From: Bacillota bacterium
Lineage (GTDB): Bacteria; Bacillota; Clostridia; DSM-8532
Direction of reading: 5' to 3'
NCBI GenBank assembly: GCA_023443745.1
Contig: JAEZTB010000019.1
Location: forward strand, 1 to 64,000
DNA length: 64,000 bases
The first letter of the stretch is position 1, and each line of letters opens with the position of its first letter. Below are positions 1-9,060 of the stretch, one piece after another. Below the pieces are notes generated by a model that did not search any database, had not been told where the DNA came from, and saw only the letters and a list, made by a program, of their open reading frames with translations. The position numbers and the translations under genes were made by a program.

Positions 1-175
1 GGACGGCGGCGTTTCGCAGCAGTGCATCGGTGGCTTTGGGTTTTGCCTTGGCCTGCTTACCCGCCGACAGCATCGCCTTTTGGGTGGCGAGAGTGGGCAG
101 CCGCAGCAGATCGGCGGTAATGAAAAAGAGCCCTGCCGATAGGAGGACTCCGAATAAAAAGATGTAGATTGTCAT
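1..175 (-). CDS. TadC-like pilus assembly platform protein (N-terminal fragment)
   Basis: The frame opens at an ATG (175) and runs off the left edge, so only about 58 residues are visible. They start with a hydrophobic segment (residues 3-20, IYIFLFGVLLSAGLFF), then a Lys-rich stretch. A good ribosome site (GGAGG) sits 8 bases before the ATG, and the gene starts 10 bases after the stop of the TadB-like gene. The second inner-membrane platform protein (TadC, type II secretion F family) normally follows tadB in Tad/Flp loci, so the call is mainly from position. The conserved F domain would lie outside the window. Confidence 0.55.
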   Translation of the reverse strand, partial: MTIYIFLFGVLLSAGLFFITADLLRLPTLATQKAMLSAGKQAKAKPKATDALLRNAAV

Positions 176-185
176 GGGTGTCCTC

Positions 186-1115
186 CTATCTTCGATATTC
201 GATGGGTTGCGTGAGCTTGATGACAAATGCCGTAGAAACGAAAATCACGACGGCGCAGATGGTCAGAATAATCTGCCCCAGCGGTGTGTGCATCAGCGTA
301 TGGTACCAATCCTTGTTCAAAAAATACATGAGCGGGATATTGCCGACGACGAGAATCTGCATGATGATGAATTCCTTTCTCGGCTCAAACACCATGTTTT
401 CCAGCTCACCGTTAACCACCCGCATATCGGACAGCTTGCTGACAATGGGCGTCAGGGTGGTCTTGAGGCTGCGGTCGTGCTGGCAGGCAATGAGGGCATC
501 ACACCATTCGACATATACAGCGTTGTCGATGCGGTCTTTCAGGTCATGGAGCGCCGCCGTCACATCGGGGTCAACCAGCCTGACGCGGGACACGAACCCC
601 TTGAACACCGACAGTACAGGCGGGTTCAGGTATGCGATATTTTCCTCCACCGCCGTCAGGATGTCCTCGTTTCTGAGGTAGGCCGTGGTGATGATGCTGA
701 GTGCCGTTTCCAGCTCCGCCGCAATGTCCTTTTTGAAGTGGCTGGCCGTGAGCTTTACCCACCAGAAGGGTAGGAACATACAGCCTGCCGCCATCACAGG
801 AACAAGGAAAAAGTTCGAGAGCATGACGGCGATGGATGCGCCCACGGCAAAGCATAACAGGGATAGGGCGCAGAGCATGGGAAAGCGTGCCGTCCTGCCG
901 GTTACCTTGAGAATGGATTGCACCTCGGCAATTTCACGGCGCAGATAGGACTGCTTTTTCCTGCGGGTGAACTCGCCCACCTCGTCACGGAGGGACTTGG
1001 GCCTGTCGGTGAGCTTCCCGAATACCGCGGCCGTGAACTCCATGGGTGTGAGGCCGAGTAAAATAAAAAACCCTGCAATCATTCCGATGCAGGCGATTAA
1101 AAGTACCGTTGTCAT
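186..1115 (-). CDS. tadB: TadB-like type II secretion F-family membrane protein
   Basis: This 309-residue protein would form part of the inner-membrane platform on which the TadA ATPase drives pilin assembly. Hydrophobic segments are seen at about residues 3-22, 80-118 and 255-300. Between them lies a charged region with the F-family pattern of alternating helices (LETALSIITTAYLRNEDI, then VYVEWCDALIACQHD). The ATG overlaps the tadA stop by two bases (ATGA), so the two are translationally coupled. The mobile-element setting suggests a conjugation-associated Tad-like apparatus rather than a housekeeping pilus. Assignment to TadB rather than TadC follows from gene order. Confidence 0.75.
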   Translation of the reverse strand: MTTVLLIACIGMIAGFFILLGLTPMEFTAAVFGKLTDRPKSLRDEVGEFTRRKKQSYLRREIAEVQSILKVTGRTARFPMLCALSLLCFAVGASIAVMLSNFFLVPVMAAGCMFLPFWWVKLTASHFKKDIAAELETALSIITTAYLRNEDILTAVEENIAYLNPPVLSVFKGFVSRVRLVDPDVTAALHDLKDRIDNAVYVEWCDALIACQHDRSLKTTLTPIVSKLSDMRVVNGELENMVFEPRKEFIIMQILVVGNIPLMYFLNKDWYHTLMHTPLGQIILTICAVVIFVSTAFVIKLTQPIEYRR

Positions 1116-2641
1116 GCGCTTTGCGCCTCCTTTCCCCGCAGGCTCTCAATGACCGCCTGGGGCATGCCGTTTTCCAGCAGCCGTTTGGCAAGGCTGTCCG
1201 AGATGGTGTTCACCTGTGCGTGTGTGCCCTCGATGATGAATTTGCCGTCCTCCATGCGGTTTTCAGTGATGACATACTGGAACAGCGGCCGGTAGCGCCT
1301 TGTGCCGTCCGGGAGGATCTCGCATTCCTGAATCTCCATCATGCGGCGCTGCTTGTTTTCGAGCTGCTTGCAGAACACCACGATGGGATAGGCTTCAGTC
1401 ACATAGTCCATGAGGGTCTGGTCGGACATATCTACGGCTCGTTTGCATAGAGACACCATTCTACGGTAGGTGGCCTCACAAGAGTTTGAATGGATCGTGG
1501 TCAGCACTGCCACGCCGGTTCGGGCGGCTTCCTGGGCGGCATTGGCCTCCGCGCCGCGCATCTCGCCCACCACGATGATGTCCGGGTTAAATCGGAGCGC
1601 ATAGTCCAGTAGGTTGGTCTGGTCGATACGCTGGCGGTCATTGTCGCTGTCGCGGGTCAGGGTATGGATGACCGAATTGACCACCCTGCCGTCTTTTTCC
1701 CGCACCAACGCCAGCTCACGGGAGCCGTTCTCAATCGTGTAGATTCTCTTGTTATCCGGCACGGTGGTCAGCACCCAGCCTGCCACGGTGGTTTTACCGG
1801 AGCTGGTGGCTCCTGCCACGCAGACCGATATGCCGTAGCGGATGCAGAGGGACAAAAAATCCAGCATGGGATCGGTCGCCGTGCCGCTCCTGACAAAATC
1901 CTCTTTCTTCATGCTCTGCGGGTTTACAATACGGATGGAGGCCGCCACACCCACATCCTCATCTACAATGGGACTTTTGAGTACGGCGATACGAATATTT
2001 TTACTGAGATGCCCCAGCACGATGGGGCTGGCGTTATCAAGCACCATGCCGCTGATGTGAAGCATCCTGCGGATCACATTGACGGCGTGCTGGGGACTCT
2101 CAAAGCGTTCCTCCAGCTTGACCGTGCGGCCGTCTGAATATTGCACCTCAATATCCCGCCACGAGTTGATGTCTATTTCCTCAATGCCGGTGCCGAAGAT
2201 GTATTTCGTCAGAAATCCGAACTCCGCCATTTCGGTGTAGAGGGCGTCAGCCAGCTTGCCGCCGCTCATGCCATTTACCGAGACACGGCGGTCCTGGACG
2301 TATTTGGTGATGTAGCGTTTGAGCTGCGCCTTGGCATCCTCGCCGCCCACAGTGATGAGGGTGCTGTAATGCTCGGAGATGTACTCCTGCACATCGGCAA
2401 GGACCGATGAGAAATCCTTTCCCTCAGCTTCAGGCGTAAAGAACAGCGTATGGGCGCGGTTTGCGCCTGCAAAATCCACCGGGCGGTTGACTGCTGACTC
2501 CTGCCCTATGATGTGGTTTAAAGTGGGAGCCGCCGGGGATGCGGACTGCTGGTTCTTTGCCGGTTCTTTCTGTTCCTGTTTAGCCTGCGGCTTATTTTTC
2601 CCTTTGGAAAATGCCGGAGCATTTCTCTTTTTTCCTAACAT
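1112..2641 (-). CDS. tadA: TadA/CpaF-type secretion ATPase
   Basis: This is a 509-residue cytoplasmic hexameric ATPase of the VirB11/PulE superfamily, which powers Tad/Flp pilus assembly. The Walker A motif is clear (GATSSGKTTVAG, around residue 280). It is followed by an Asp box and Walker B region (NPDIIVVGEMRGAEA) and the His box (TGVAVLTTIHSN). The first 60 residues are Lys/Gln-rich and low complexity. The start is set by AAGGAGGTG eight bases upstream of the ATG. The gene overlaps the TadZ-like gene upstream by seven bases and tadB downstream by four. Length is within the family range. Confidence 0.92.
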   Translation of the reverse strand: MLGKKRNAPAFSKGKNKPQAKQEQKEPAKNQQSASPAAPTLNHIIGQESAVNRPVDFAGANRAHTLFFTPEAEGKDFSSVLADVQEYISEHYSTLITVGGEDAKAQLKRYITKYVQDRRVSVNGMSGGKLADALYTEMAEFGFLTKYIFGTGIEEIDINSWRDIEVQYSDGRTVKLEERFESPQHAVNVIRRMLHISGMVLDNASPIVLGHLSKNIRIAVLKSPIVDEDVGVAASIRIVNPQSMKKEDFVRSGTATDPMLDFLSLCIRYGISVCVAGATSSGKTTVAGWVLTTVPDNKRIYTIENGSRELALVREKDGRVVNSVIHTLTRDSDNDRQRIDQTNLLDYALRFNPDIIVVGEMRGAEANAAQEAARTGVAVLTTIHSNSCEATYRRMVSLCKRAVDMSDQTLMDYVTEAYPIVVFCKQLENKQRRMMEIQECEILPDGTRRYRPLFQYVITENRMEDGKFIIEGTHAQVNTISDSLAKRLLENGMPQAVIESLRGKEAQSA

Positions 2642-3450
2642 CCGAACACCTCCTTTGCAATTTTTTCGATTTCCCTGCGGAACAAACGGCTGTCCTTCAG
2701 GGACAAATCCGCAAGCAGATTCCCTGCGAGGTACTGTTCCTCCAGCTCCTGCGAATGGATCAGGGTAAAGGCCACCGAGCCCAGCGCCTGCCCGATCTGC
2801 TCCCCGGCCTGCTGGGGCTTTACATTGCTGGCAACCTTGTATTGCTTATCCGCATCCCACTTGGAATCCCGGAGCAGTGGAAGCTGGCTGGAGAGATAGC
2901 TTACCGATTTGAGGTCTGCGTTGGCAAGGCGCAGGACGCTGTCGGCCTCCATGAGCGCCACGGCGGAGAGGATGTCGTTTGCGATATAGCTGCCGCAATC
3001 CACCACTACGAATGGAGCAATTTCCCGCAGCCCATCCATCAGCTCTTGGGCTTGTATCTGTTCATAGGGCGGGTAGGTGTATTCGTTCTCGCCCTTTTTC
3101 ATGCCGAGGATAGTAAGATAGCTGTTCTTCTTCAGCGTCACCAGATTATGCTTGATGAGGGCTTCCGTCACATGGGTGGCGGCAAGGATACTGCCCAGGG
3201 AATGCTCACACTCCAGTTCGGAGGGCGGGCAGATGCAGGGCAGCATGGGTGCGGTCGCATCGCAAAGCAGAAGCACCACATTTTTCTTCCGGCCGGCAAG
3301 ATGCTTTGCGAGCTTTACGGCTGTAACCGTCTTGCCGCTGCCGGGGGAACCCCAAACAGCAAGAACGCCGCCCTGCGGCTCCTGCTCCGGCTGGGCATCC
3401 TCCCCCGCAGGCTGGCGTGTGAAGATGCCCTTTTTCTTGAAGTTCAGCAT
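2635..3450 (-). CDS. TadZ/CpaE-like P-loop localisation ATPase
   Basis: The product (271 residues from the ATG at 3450) has a P-loop (GSPGSGKTVTAVKLAKHL, around residues 35-52) and a MinD/ParA-like core with FVVVDCGSYIANDIL in the position of the Asp switch. It lacks the N-terminal receiver-like domain of full CpaE proteins. In Tad systems TadZ/CpaE positions the pilus machine at the cell pole. Its ATG overlaps the stop of the CpaB-like gene (TGATG). A GTG one codon earlier is an alternative start. The family call is from motif plus context; a generic SIMIBI ATPase is the fallback. Confidence 0.75.
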   Translation of the reverse strand: MLNFKKKGIFTRQPAGEDAQPEQEPQGGVLAVWGSPGSGKTVTAVKLAKHLAGRKKNVVLLLCDATAPMLPCICPPSELECEHSLGSILAATHVTEALIKHNLVTLKKNSYLTILGMKKGENEYTYPPYEQIQAQELMDGLREIAPFVVVDCGSYIANDILSAVALMEADSVLRLANADLKSVSYLSSQLPLLRDSKWDADKQYKVASNVKPQQAGEQIGQALGSVAFTLIHSQELEEQYLAGNLLADLSLKDSRLFRREIEKIAKEVFGC

Positions 3451-4274
3451 CACTGCACCCCGCTTTCCGCGGGTACTTCGGACACAGTGCCGTCCTCCGA
3501 TTCCTGAGACTTAGGTTCAGAAGAGCTGTCCTCCGGCTGCTCTACGGGATACAGGGCGGCGATTACCTTATCCTGCGCCTCTATAAATTTGGCGGTATTG
3601 GCAGGAGTGCCGCGGTAAACGAGGGACAGGTGGAGCTTGCCGTCAGCCTCCAGCTCCGCCAATACCTTGCTCTGTTCGGGAGATACCAGCAGGGTCACCG
3701 TGGAAGGCAGCTCACGCTCGTCCTTTTCGGATTTGGCTTCGCCGGTGTTGGCATCATAGCCGGAGGAGGCGGTTACGCTGATGACCTCCACATATTTCAG
3801 CTCGGCAGGGATGACAGTCATTCCTTGCTTCTTATAGTCAGCGGCAATGACCGACACGATGTCGCCGCTCTGGAGCTTGCCGGAAAGACCGTTTGCAAAG
3901 CTCTTGATGGTCACCGATATGGCCTGCTTGGTACCGTCCAGATTGTAAAGATAGGCATTTTCCGCAGCCGGGGTGTCGGACAGCTTGGTGTTTAAGATAT
4001 AGTCGCTGATGGAGAGGTCGGCCTTGGCGTATTTGCCGATGACCGTTTCGCTCTGGCGGATGACATTTTCGGGCAGTCCGAAACCGCCCACCTCCACGGT
4101 CTGGACCATATCCTTGGTGATTTCCTCACCCGCCTTGATCTCCTTGGTCACGCGGACAATCTCGGTTTTCTGGCTGACGGATTTATTGAACAGCGGCGTC
4201 ACCCCGAAGCAGATGAGCAGGGACAAAAGGATGCAGATCACACCGACAACCGTGCGGTTTTTGAAAAGACTCAT
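3450..4274 (-). CDS. cpaB: CpaB/RcpC-like pilus assembly protein (SAF domain)
   Basis: This 274-residue protein has an N-terminal membrane anchor (residues 8-27) and then a periplasm/exterior-facing SAF-type domain. The start of the SAF repeat is visible as KEIKAGEEITKDMVQTVEV, with the IGKYAKADLSISDYIL turn after it. A second CpaB-typical section carries AISVTIKSFANGLSGKLQSGDIVSVI. The C-terminal 30 residues are Ser/Glu-rich and probably disordered. CpaB/RcpC proteins line the outer part of Tad machines and may bind cell-wall glycans. GGAGG lies 8 bases before the ATG. The gene heads the TadZ-TadA-TadB-TadC run. Confidence 0.85.
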   Translation of the reverse strand: MSLFKNRTVVGVICILLSLLICFGVTPLFNKSVSQKTEIVRVTKEIKAGEEITKDMVQTVEVGGFGLPENVIRQSETVIGKYAKADLSISDYILNTKLSDTPAAENAYLYNLDGTKQAISVTIKSFANGLSGKLQSGDIVSVIAADYKKQGMTVIPAELKYVEVISVTASSGYDANTGEAKSEKDERELPSTVTLLVSPEQSKVLAELEADGKLHLSLVYRGTPANTAKFIEAQDKVIAALYPVEQPEDSSSEPKSQESEDGTVSEVPAESGVQ

Positions 4275-4307
4275 AGGATTTTCCTCCTTAAATTCATTTG
4301 ATGCTTT

Positions 4308-4436
4308 TTAAATGGAAGCGTATTTCTTGCGGCTGTGCGCCCTGACCGCCTTCGGAATAAAGGCGGCGGCCGCCAGCGAAACGGCGATACAGGCAATGAG
4401 AATGGTCTTTTTTCTGCTGATATGGATTCTTTTCAT
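4308..4436 (-). CDS. Small single-pass membrane protein, unknown function
   Basis: This 42-residue reading frame consists of a basic N-terminus (MKRIHISRKKT), one hydrophobic segment (ILIACIAVSLAAAAFI) and a basic tail. It starts two bases inside the end of the prepilin peptidase gene, with GGAGGAAACATCC-type spacing before the ATG, and ends 34 bases before the CpaB gene. The tight packing supports it being translated. I do not recognise a family. It could be a small pilus-accessory or leader-like peptide. Confidence 0.5.
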   Translation of the reverse strand: MKRIHISRKKTILIACIAVSLAAAAFIPKAVRAHSRKKYASI

Positions 4437-4888
4437 AGGATGTTTCCTCCAATATTTAGAATGGTTACGGCAAGAAAGCCGAGGGATAAAAACGGCGCCA
4501 TGGGCAGGGATGCCTGTGCCGCTTTCTGCGGCTTCAGTTTTCGGAGCCTTCTGATGGTTTGGGCTGAGAGGTAAAAAAAGAGGGATGCGGTCAGGCCGAA
4601 TATCAGTCCGGCCGTGCATCCCCAAAATCCCAAAACAATGCCTGCGGCGGCAGTGAGCTTGATATCCCCGCCTCCGACGCCGTCCGGCTTGCATAGGGCG
4701 GCAATCAAAAGCGGCAGCGCCGCAAGGATGCCCAAAAACTTGACGGGGCTGAAATCAATCAGCCCCGTCAGTGCAATCAGGATGCAGATGCTGTCCGGGA
4801 TAATCCGTTTGCGGAAGTCCCACACAGAAGCCGCCATAAGCAGAGAAAAAAGCACCGCCTGTGCGATGCCGTTAGTTAGCGCCGCCAT
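4433..4888 (-). CDS. cpaA: Prepilin peptidase (A24 family, TadV/CpaA type)
   Basis: This 151-residue polytopic membrane protease removes the leader from Flp-type prepilins. Hydrophobic helices fill most of its length. The second catalytic Asp lies in the diagnostic motif GVGGGDIKL (around residue 73), and the first is probably the Asp in SVWDFRKRIIPD (residues 23-32). It is the short form, without an N-terminal methylase domain, as is usual for Tad loci. The start lies 17 bases inside the upstream pilin-like gene, so the two are coupled. Its presence argues that one or both neighbouring small proteins are processed as pilins. Confidence 0.88.
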   Translation of the reverse strand: MAALTNGIAQAVLFSLLMAASVWDFRKRIIPDSICILIALTGLIDFSPVKFLGILAALPLLIAALCKPDGVGGGDIKLTAAAGIVLGFWGCTAGLIFGLTASLFFYLSAQTIRRLRKLKPQKAAQASLPMAPFLSLGFLAVTILNIGGNIL

Positions 4889-5108
4889 AGTTGAACATAT
4901 CCTTGATGCGCTGGGTTAGGGTCGGCAGCACCGTTTCCCCGAACAGGGCATACAGTCCCGCAAGGAGCAGGGCGCCAAGGACAACCGCCAGCAGGATTTT
5001 GATGGCCGTGTCAATGTAGCCCTCCCCATGGTTACCCGAAAGAATACAGCGGGTTCTGACAGCGGCTATGGCAGCCTTGTTCTTCAGCTTGCAAAAGAGA
5101 TGTTTCAT
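4872..5108 (-). CDS. Pilin-like small membrane protein (DUF6133 type), copy 1
   Basis: This 78-residue protein has a basic N-terminus (MKHLFCKLKNKAAIAAVRTR), the motif GNHGEGYIDTAIKI and a long hydrophobic helix (ILLAVVLGALLLAGLYALF), then a short polar tail ending FNYGGAN. The basic leader, Gly and acidic residue just before the helix recall class III Flp prepilins, and the prepilin peptidase gene overlaps its 3' end. The family name is from memory of similar proteins in Clostridial elements. A nearly identical core recurs in the gene at 9454-9717. It is the best pilin candidate in this Tad-like set, but cleavage is inferred. Confidence 0.7.
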   Translation of the reverse strand: MKHLFCKLKNKAAIAAVRTRCILSGNHGEGYIDTAIKILLAVVLGALLLAGLYALFGETVLPTLTQRIKDMFNYGGAN

Positions 5109-5120
5109 GGATTTTCCTCC

Positions 5121-8100
5121 TTATTCAAAGTGGTAGGTCACAGAGTAGGTGATATTGGACTTGTTGTACATGCACGAGTGATTCGTATAGTAGTAAAACT
5201 CCAGCTTGGTATACACGCCTGCGCCAAGGGTACGGCTGAAGGTAATGCCGTTTGAGGTAGTGCCGTAATCAAGCTGATCCCACTGGCCGGTCAGCTTGTT
5301 GTAACCGCGCACTCTACCGAAGTCCGAACCACTGTGGCCGGAAACAGGTGGAACAGTGAAGGTGTACTCGGTGATGGTAGCACCCTCAAGACCATTCTCT
5401 AAAATTACGGAATCGGGTCCGGTGAGCGTCATGCCGCCGCTGCCGTTTGAATCAGCCACAAAGAATACGATGGCAGACCATGGAGATTCAGCGCCTGCGG
5501 AATCCACCGCTTTGACACGAACTACATTTCTCCCCAGCGGGTAGGTCTGCGTTTCAGAGTTTCTGCCCTCCCAAACGAGGGTGACAGGATCACCGTCCGG
5601 GTCGGAGCTGGTGGCCTTAATGGTGACCGGCGTTCCCGGCGGTACACTGTTGCCGCTTGGCGTTCTGGTAATGACCGGGGCTGTCGGCGCGGAGTTTGTG
5701 ATTGTAAATGTCCTGGATACCCACTCCGAATACAGCCCGGTTGCATCCCTGGCACGGACACGGACGGTGTGCGTGCCAACGGCATAGTAGTTGTCAGCCG
5801 CCTTGTTTTCCCATTCCAGCGTGGTAGCATCGCCATCCGCATCGGACGCCTGGGCGCTGATATTGACAAGGAATTTGCCGTTATTCGCTGTACGGGTAGG
5901 AGTTGCGGTCAAGGTTACAGTCGGTGCGGAGCTGGTGATGGTAAAGGTCTTTTCTGACCAAGGGGAATAAGCTCCGGCAATGTCTTTTGCCCTGACACGG
6001 ACGGTATGGGCGCCTGGGGCATAGTAGTTGTCAGCCGCCTTGTTTTCCCATTCCAGCGTGGTTGCGTCGCCGTCCGCATCGGACGCCTGGGCGCTGATAT
6101 TGACAAGGAACTTGCCGTCCTTGACCGTGCGGGTCGGTTCGGCTGTGAGGGTAACGGTGGGAGTGGCATTGGTTACGGTGAAGACTTTCTCGGTCCAGGG
6201 GGAATAAGCCCCGGCGATATCCTTTGCCCTGACGCGGATGGTGTGGGTACCGGTTGCATAGTAGCTGTCAGCCGTAGTGCCCTCATATTCCAAGGTCACC
6301 GCGTCCCCATCGGGATCGTCGGCACTGGCGGTAATATTTACGAGAAATTTGCCATCCTTGGCGGTACGGGTGGGAACTGCCGTCACCACAGGGGCATTCG
6401 GCGCCGTGTTGGTTACCGTGATGCTCTCCGTATGGGAGGTTACACGCCCTGCGCTGTCAGTAACGGAAGCGGTCAGGATAAAGTCGCCGGTGTCATGGAT
6501 GGCGATCCTGCCGCCGTCATTGCCCAAGGCGCCCTGATAGGGTGCAACATTCCCGTTCTTTTGCAGCGTCCAGACCACGGCATAGCTGCCGATGTGCTGG
6601 ACATCCTTTGCGGCAGCATTAAACTCCGCACCGTAGTGAACGGCCTGCGGCATGGTGAATGCGTACTGCACCACCGGCAGGATGCGGATGCTTTCGCTGT
6701 GGGAGTAGCTGCGATTCAGGTAATCGGTCATGGCTGCGGTGAGGACATATTCGCCATCGCCCTTAAAGGTAATTTTGCCGCCCTGGGGGTTGAGGCTTCC
6801 ACTGAATGCCTCAGTGAGCGGAATGCTCCCGCCGTCCTTGCTGACGGACCACTCCACCGGCAGCACATTGTTGTTGCCATGGGTTCTGAGATCGATGGCG
6901 GTATCGGTGTAGGCAAAGGCGGGAAGCTCAAAGCCGATGGTCAGCACGGGAAGCACCTCGCACCTGTCCTTGCTTTCGTACAAAAAGACACGGCCTGTTT
7001 CATCGGTGATTCTCGCCACCAGCTCATAGATGCCTGCTCTTTTGAAGCGGATGGTGCCGCCATCGTTTGTGAGCCCGCCGCTGACATAGGTCGGCCAATC
7101 CTGAAAACCATAGGTGTTATCCACCAGCCATTCGATTGTCAGGCCGTCCAGATCGGCGGCTGCAGTTTGGACCGCGATATCGGTGTCGGTATGGGCGTGC
7201 TTTGGCAGGCTGTAGCTTACGGCAGGCACAGGATAAACCTTGAAGCCCTGCTCATAGCGGTAGCTCCTGCCGCCATCGTCGGTGAACTCCGCTTTCAGGA
7301 CATAGCTGCCCTTGGAGCGGAACTTCAGATTGCCGCCGCTGTTGCCAAGCGTACCCTCCGCCGCATCGGTGAGGGATACCTCTTGGCCGTCACGCAGCAG
7401 TGACCATTTGGCGGTATGGCTGCCGATCTCCCCGAACACCGCTTCCACCATAACGGTTTTGTCGGTGTGGAAGATTTCGGGCAGATAAAATCCCGCGGAG
7501 CCTACCGGGTAGACGGTGATGCCAGCGGTACCGGTAAACACTCTGCCGGTTGCATCGGTGACGGAAGCGGTCAGGGCATAGACACCCTTATCCCTGAAAC
7601 GGATACTGCTATGGTCGGGATTTCCCTCGATCCATGTACCGATGTCGGCGGGTTCGCCGTTTCGGGTCAGGGTGTAGGCCAGCGTGAGGCCGTCCGTTTC
7701 TTTTGTTTCTGTCTGTAAAGTGATGGTTTTATCGGTATGGGAAACTGCCGGCAGGGTGAGTGTTACTTCCGCCACAGGATAGATGGTGATATTGCTTTCG
7801 GCAGTGATGATTTTGCCCAACTCGTCTGTGATGGAAGCGGCCAGCGTATAGCTGCCCTTTTCCTTGAACAGCACTGTGCCGCCTGTAGCGATCAGCTCTC
7901 CGGTAAGGGTTTCGTCTATATCAGCAATGGTTCCGTCTTTTTGAAGGGACCACACCACAGAATTGGAGCCGAGATTCTCCGTGGTAAGCTCCACCGCCAC
8001 GGCCGTGTCGGTATGGGCGGTTTCAGGCAGCGTGAATGCCGCCGTCACCACCGGGTAGATGCTGACCGTCTGCTCATGGACCACCGTGGCGCCCCGGCTG

Positions 8101-9050
8101 TTTTTTGCTGTGGCAATCAGGGTGATGCTGCCGGTCTGCGTGAATTTCACCTTGCCGCCATTTGCGGACAGCACACCGTCTGCCAGCTCGGAAAGCTCTG
8201 CAGGCAGTCCGTTTCTGAGCACTGACCATGCTACGCCGCTCACATAGCGGCTTTCCGGCTTGATCTCAATTTCATCGGCGGTGTAGGCGGTTTTGGGCAA
8301 TGTGAAGCTGAACTGCGGGGCGGGAACGTAGGAAGAGCCGCCGCCACCGGAAGGTTTCTCCTCCGGCTTGGGTGTTACGGGCGGTTTCGGGGGTTCTTCT
8401 TTCTTGATCTGCTCCTTTGCCTTATCCGCATCCACCAGCATTTCAAAGGCTTCTGCACGGGTGGCTTTGCCGTCCGGCTTTACCGTACCGTCCGGGTAAC
8501 CGTTCACAATGCCGTACTTTTTCCCGGTGCAGACACAGGCTTTATCCTCATCACCAAGCCCGCCGTCATCTGAAAAGCCGGTAACGCAGGGGCAGGATGC
8601 ATCATGGTCGCCCTTGCCGATGGCCCTCACCAGCATACGGACCATCTCCATGCGGGTGATGGGTTCGTCCGGCAGGAATTTTGTGCCGAAATCATCCTTT
8701 TGGATGACGCCCGCAATGATGAGCGCCTCCACATGCTGCTCAGACCAGTGACCGGCAATGTCGGTGAAGTGAATGGTGACTTCACTATCATTCGGCTCCG
8801 GCAGCTCCATGGTCCTGGCAATCAGAGCTGCAAACTCGCCTCTGGTGATGATCGCGTCGGGGTGTACCAGACCATCGGGATAGCCGCTGATGACGCCCTT
8901 GTCCGTAAGGATCTGAATGGCTTCCTCCGCCCAATGGCCTTTCGCGTCCTCAAAATATCGGCTCACCGCGTAGACGCTGCCCGCAAGCAGGGAAACCACG
9001 AGGCAGATCACGAGGAGGATGCCGAGAGGTTTTTTCATCTTTTCATTCAT
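5121..9050 (-). CDS. Giant SLH-anchored surface protein with tandem Ig/PKD-like repeats
   Basis: This 1309-residue exported protein has a signal peptide (residues 1-28) and three SLH domains (about 30-75, 90-140 and 155-210; FEDAKGHWAEEAI and FTDIAGHWSEQHV are visible), which bind secondary cell-wall polymer. The third SLH carries a Cys-rich insertion. A Pro-rich linker (215-245) leads to seven modules of about 90 residues, most beginning LPxxxHTDxxI and ending in a xxPV turn. Four modules of about 80 residues follow, with the signature FLVNISAQASDADGDATTL, then a unique 110-residue C-terminus. There is no LPXTG motif. It sits between the two pilin-like genes inside the Tad cluster, which suggests a cell-contact or mating adhesin. 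GAGGTAACCT precedes the ATG. Confidence 0.88.
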   Translation of the reverse strand: MNEKMKKPLGILLVICLVVSLLAGSVYAVSRYFEDAKGHWAEEAIQILTDKGVISGYPDGLVHPDAIITRGEFAALIARTMELPEPNDSEVTIHFTDIAGHWSEQHVEALIIAGVIQKDDFGTKFLPDEPITRMEMVRMLVRAIGKGDHDASCPCVTGFSDDGGLGDEDKACVCTGKKYGIVNGYPDGTVKPDGKATRAEAFEMLVDADKAKEQIKKEEPPKPPVTPKPEEKPSGGGGSSYVPAPQFSFTLPKTAYTADEIEIKPESRYVSGVAWSVLRNGLPAELSELADGVLSANGGKVKFTQTGSITLIATAKNSRGATVVHEQTVSIYPVVTAAFTLPETAHTDTAVAVELTTENLGSNSVVWSLQKDGTIADIDETLTGELIATGGTVLFKEKGSYTLAASITDELGKIITAESNITIYPVAEVTLTLPAVSHTDKTITLQTETKETDGLTLAYTLTRNGEPADIGTWIEGNPDHSSIRFRDKGVYALTASVTDATGRVFTGTAGITVYPVGSAGFYLPEIFHTDKTVMVEAVFGEIGSHTAKWSLLRDGQEVSLTDAAEGTLGNSGGNLKFRSKGSYVLKAEFTDDGGRSYRYEQGFKVYPVPAVSYSLPKHAHTDTDIAVQTAAADLDGLTIEWLVDNTYGFQDWPTYVSGGLTNDGGTIRFKRAGIYELVARITDETGRVFLYESKDRCEVLPVLTIGFELPAFAYTDTAIDLRTHGNNNVLPVEWSVSKDGGSIPLTEAFSGSLNPQGGKITFKGDGEYVLTAAMTDYLNRSYSHSESIRILPVVQYAFTMPQAVHYGAEFNAAAKDVQHIGSYAVVWTLQKNGNVAPYQGALGNDGGRIAIHDTGDFILTASVTDSAGRVTSHTESITVTNTAPNAPVVTAVPTRTAKDGKFLVNITASADDPDGDAVTLEYEGTTADSYYATGTHTIRVRAKDIAGAYSPWTEKVFTVTNATPTVTLTAEPTRTVKDGKFLVNISAQASDADGDATTLEWENKAADNYYAPGAHTVRVRAKDIAGAYSPWSEKTFTITSSAPTVTLTATPTRTANNGKFLVNISAQASDADGDATTLEWENKAADNYYAVGTHTVRVRARDATGLYSEWVSRTFTITNSAPTAPVITRTPSGNSVPPGTPVTIKATSSDPDGDPVTLVWEGRNSETQTYPLGRNVVRVKAVDSAGAESPWSAIVFFVADSNGSGGMTLTGPDSVILENGLEGATITEYTFTVPPVSGHSGSDFGRVRGYNKLTGQWDQLDYGTTSNGITFSRTLGAGVYTKLEFYYYTNHSCMYNKSNITYSVTYHFE
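5780..6118 (-). repeat. Tandem DNA repeats within the surface-protein gene
   Basis: About 100 bases at 5780-5880 recur almost unchanged at 6018-6118, an offset of 238 bases, which is one protein module. The neighbouring modules encode the same fold but differ more in DNA. This points to a recent duplication or ongoing exchange among the 80-residue modules. Confidence 0.85.
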
Positions 9051-9060
9051 AGGTTACCTC

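Noticed and set aside
4308..4694. 128-codon frame overlapping the prepilin peptidase
   Set aside because: Only its last 42 codons, which begin after a ribosome site and encode a membrane segment, look real. The rest is the peptidase gene in another frame.
5780..6410. Regular repeats considered as a CRISPR array
   Set aside because: The repeats are long, contiguous and in frame inside a coding sequence, with no unique spacers. No cas gene is present.
6006..7403. Long plus-strand open frame of 465 codons
   Set aside because: It lies opposite the SLH surface-protein gene, has no ribosome site, and its amino-acid make-up reflects the antisense of repeated modules. It is a shadow caused by GC-rich repeats.
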